Shown here one piece after another: positions 62,802 to 64,000 of a stretch of DNA of 64,000 bases. How positions within the stretch are numbered: the first letter of the stretch is position 1; each line of letters starts with the position of its first letter. Source of the DNA: Neobacillus sp. PS3-40 (lineage in GTDB: Bacteria; Bacillota; Bacilli; Bacillales; Cytobacillaceae); the NCBI RefSeq assembly GCF_030915485.1, contig NZ_CP133266.1:4096001-4160000 (forward strand), written 5' to 3'. The notes below the pieces were generated by a model. It was not told the DNA's origin. It saw only the letters and a list, made by a program, of their open reading frames with translations, and did not search any database. The translations under genes were made by a program, and so were the position numbers.

Positions 62802-62811
62802 TATTGGAAGG

Positions 62812-62838
62812 CATCCTCAAAATACGAGGATGTTTTTA
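62812..62838 (+). terminator. Terminator
   Basis: CATCCTC pairs with GAGGATG around AAAATAC, followed by TTTTTATTTTT. Confidence 0.75.
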
Positions 62839-62911
62839 TTTTTCAATAAAGGGAATTTGTCACTCTTTGGAGAAGATTGTAATGGAAAATATTTGGTGAG
62901 GAGTGATGGAA

Positions 62912-63226
62912 ATGGGTTTTAGACATGATATGCGAGATAAAACACAACAGCAACAAGCAATAGTAAGACAAAGGGATTTGAATGAGGAATTAAGAAAAAA
63001 AGATATACCTTTGGAAAAACAAAAACAGACTGAAATTAACAATGAGGTTGATGAGTTTAAGAAGTACCTATCCAATGAAAAGTGGAAACAAGAGGCGAGT
63101 ATTAATACTGAAAATACTCCACCTTATGAATACTCATTTAGAAAAATTGGTACACAAGAGAGAGTAACAGTTACTTTGAGATATCGTGAAAGTTTTAAAA
63201 TTGTTCAAGATTTACTAAAGAAGTAA
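62912..63226 (+). CDS. Hypothetical protein
   Basis: 104 residues. A Gln-rich charged first half (DKTQQQQAIVRQRDLNEELR) is likely coiled coil, and the second half has a beta-rich pattern (YSFRKIGTQERVTVTLRY). Unrecognised. I chose the ATG at 62912 with GGTGAGGAG eight bases upstream. Confidence 0.58.
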   Translation: MGFRHDMRDKTQQQQAIVRQRDLNEELRKKDIPLEKQKQTEINNEVDEFKKYLSNEKWKQEASINTENTPPYEYSFRKIGTQERVTVTLRYRESFKIVQDLLKK

Positions 63227-63281
63227 CAGGAGACACTTTCCATCATGTCAAAATATTAGGGTAAGATGGGAGGTGTGAAAA

Positions 63282-63521
63282 ATGAATGAAAATATTAGAG
63301 TACATTTATCTTATCCTGTAGACTCAAAATACGCTGAAACATTTATTGAAATGCCAATGATGGAAGCACTATTAATCCTACAAACTGGTAACTTGTATAT
63401 GTGGGATTTAAAGAATGAAGATGATGAGAAGCCAGATTATATTATTGATAAGGCAAAATATTATTTCAGTGAAGAAAAAGAGGAAAAAGAACTTTATATA
63501 TCCTTAGAGTTTGAAAAATAA
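63282..63521 (+). CDS. Small acidic protein, hypothetical
   Basis: 79 residues: RVHLSYPVDSKYAETFIEMP, then a charged C-terminus (SEEKEEKELYISLEFEK). Unrecognised. GGGAGGTGTG lies seven bases before the ATG. Confidence 0.6.
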   Translation: MNENIRVHLSYPVDSKYAETFIEMPMMEALLILQTGNLYMWDLKNEDDEKPDYIIDKAKYYFSEEKEEKELYISLEFEK

Positions 63522-63577
63522 TTAAAATTTTCAGAGTGCTCATTAATTTGGGTGCTTTTTTATATGGAGGGAAAAGT

Positions 63578-63739
63578 ATGTTATTAGCATTTCAAATTTT
63601 ATTGTTCATTTTAATATTTGTATTCTCAGTATATTTATTGGCTGTAGAATGTCAATTCAGTAAAGAAACGAAGGGAATTTTTATGAGTATTGTTTTAGCA
63701 TCTATTCTTGCGGAAACTGTTTGTTTCTTTGTGAGGTGA
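63578..63739 (+). CDS. Small membrane protein
   Basis: 53 residues with two hydrophobic stretches (LLAFQILLFILIFVFSVYLL and IVLASILAETVCFF) around a short polar loop. A two-helix membrane peptide. TGGAGGG precedes the ATG at 63578. The function is unknown; phage-encoded membrane peptides include holins, but this is not evidence. Confidence 0.6.
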   Translation: MLLAFQILLFILIFVFSVYLLAVECQFSKETKGIFMSIVLASILAETVCFFVR

Positions 63740-63743
63740 AAAT

Positions 63744-63941
63744 ATGCTTACACTTGAAAATATAGGCTTGAATGAAGATGGTGTAGTGGAAATTAGTTTT
63801 TCATATGAAGGTGAATCTGTGAATTTTAAGGGACAAATGAAAATGACTCCTAAAGAGTTTATGGCGAGTAGAGGTCATGGAGATGTGTATTTAGCGGAAT
63901 GTATATTGCAACGTGAATTAAATTGGTGGATTAATAAATAA
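63744..63941 (+). CDS. Small protein, hypothetical
   Basis: 65 residues: NIGLNEDGVVEISFSYEGES begins a beta-rich first half; the second half is helical (PKEFMASRGHGDVYLAECIL). It follows the previous gene by 4 bp and has GAGGTG before the ATG. Confidence 0.6.
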   Translation: MLTLENIGLNEDGVVEISFSYEGESVNFKGQMKMTPKEFMASRGHGDVYLAECILQRELNWWINK

Positions 63942-63967
63942 AATAAAATTAGAGGAGTTGTTGTGAC

Positions 63968-64000
63968 ATGGCAGAAATGCGTGAGTCAAACACAAAAAGT
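63968..64000 (+). CDS. Start of a gene cut by the window edge
   Basis: ATG at 63968 preceded by GAGGAG at 63952-63957. Only MAEMRESNTKS is visible, so no function can be given. Confidence 0.4.
   Translation, partial: MAEMRESNTKS

Larger units (their letters stand above)
51500..64000. mobile_element. Accessory replicating element, SPbeta-like prophage or related (left part)
   Basis: From the Xre gene at 51543 rightwards the sequence changes character. It has only tiny tightly packed plus-strand genes, three small Xre proteins, a D5/P4-type helicase, an iteron array, a YonO-like RNA polymerase, a tRNA-like gene, and very low GC. SPbeta-like phages carry YonO homologues, so a member of that group is likely. 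No integrase, att repeat or structural gene was found within the window, so both the left end and the type are uncertain. Confidence 0.65.

Overview
The window comes from an endospore-forming, low-GC Firmicute of the Bacillaceae. The evidence is an A-C-B spore-germination receptor operon, Bacillus-type Shine-Dalgarno sequences, a RocR/sigma-54 arginine regulon, close RocG/RocD/AlaT-like proteins, and Fnr- and Fur-type boxes of the Bacillus kind. I cannot name the species. The first 50.5 kb reads as chromosomal core and strain-variable genes. From about 51.5 kb to the right edge the sequence is an accessory element.

1-9 kb: a Fur box and a small membrane protein; a three-gene mevalonate cassette (mevalonate kinase, diphosphomevalonate decarboxylase, phosphomevalonate kinase); a quinol-dependent nitric oxide reductase with an Fnr box; a YhfH-type small Cys protein; and aspartase. 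9-16 kb: an iron-dependent alcohol dehydrogenase with a cre-like site, and a gerKA-gerKC-(D subunit)-gerKB operon whose D-subunit gene is out of frame at an eight-base homopolymer. 16-30 kb: a YhgE/Pip-type membrane protein, a giant BadF/HgdC-type activase/dehydratase-like fusion, a formate/nitrite channel, a PAS-GGDEF-EAL protein, an MFS exporter, a CBS protein, a methyltransferase, a PaaI-type thioesterase and a VanW lipoprotein.

30-38 kb: nitrogen catabolism. It holds an AlaR/AlaT-like pair, then RocR (sigma-54 activator) divergent from rocD-rocG, then a RocE-like permease. Two consensus -24/-12 promoters and repeated TGCAAAAT sites tie the arginine genes together. 38-50.5 kb: a KinB-like kinase, PadR-HAAS-DUF4173 genes, an orphan amino-acid binding lipoprotein, an AIM24-like protein, a candidate small RNA, a B12-binding radical SAM protein, SulP-ArsR, and membrane proteins. 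A dispersed intergenic repeat occurs four times between 24 and 49.1 kb.

50.5-64 kb: DUF1659/DUF2922 genes and a broken YvrJ-like gene lead to a phage-like switch, in which an Xre repressor and a divergent promoter share three evenly spaced 17-bp operators. Then come paralogous tiny proteins, a D5/P4-type helicase, an array of 12 GGTTGC-type iterons that looks like a replication origin, and a 924-residue protein. I identify that protein as a YonO/RdRP-like single-chain RNA polymerase (DVDGD motif). It is followed by a dense train of small genes interrupted by a tRNA-like gene with an enlarged anticodon arm. No integrase, capsid or tail gene lies inside the window, so this is best described as the left part of an SPbeta-like prophage or related replicating element. 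It is the most interesting part of the window.
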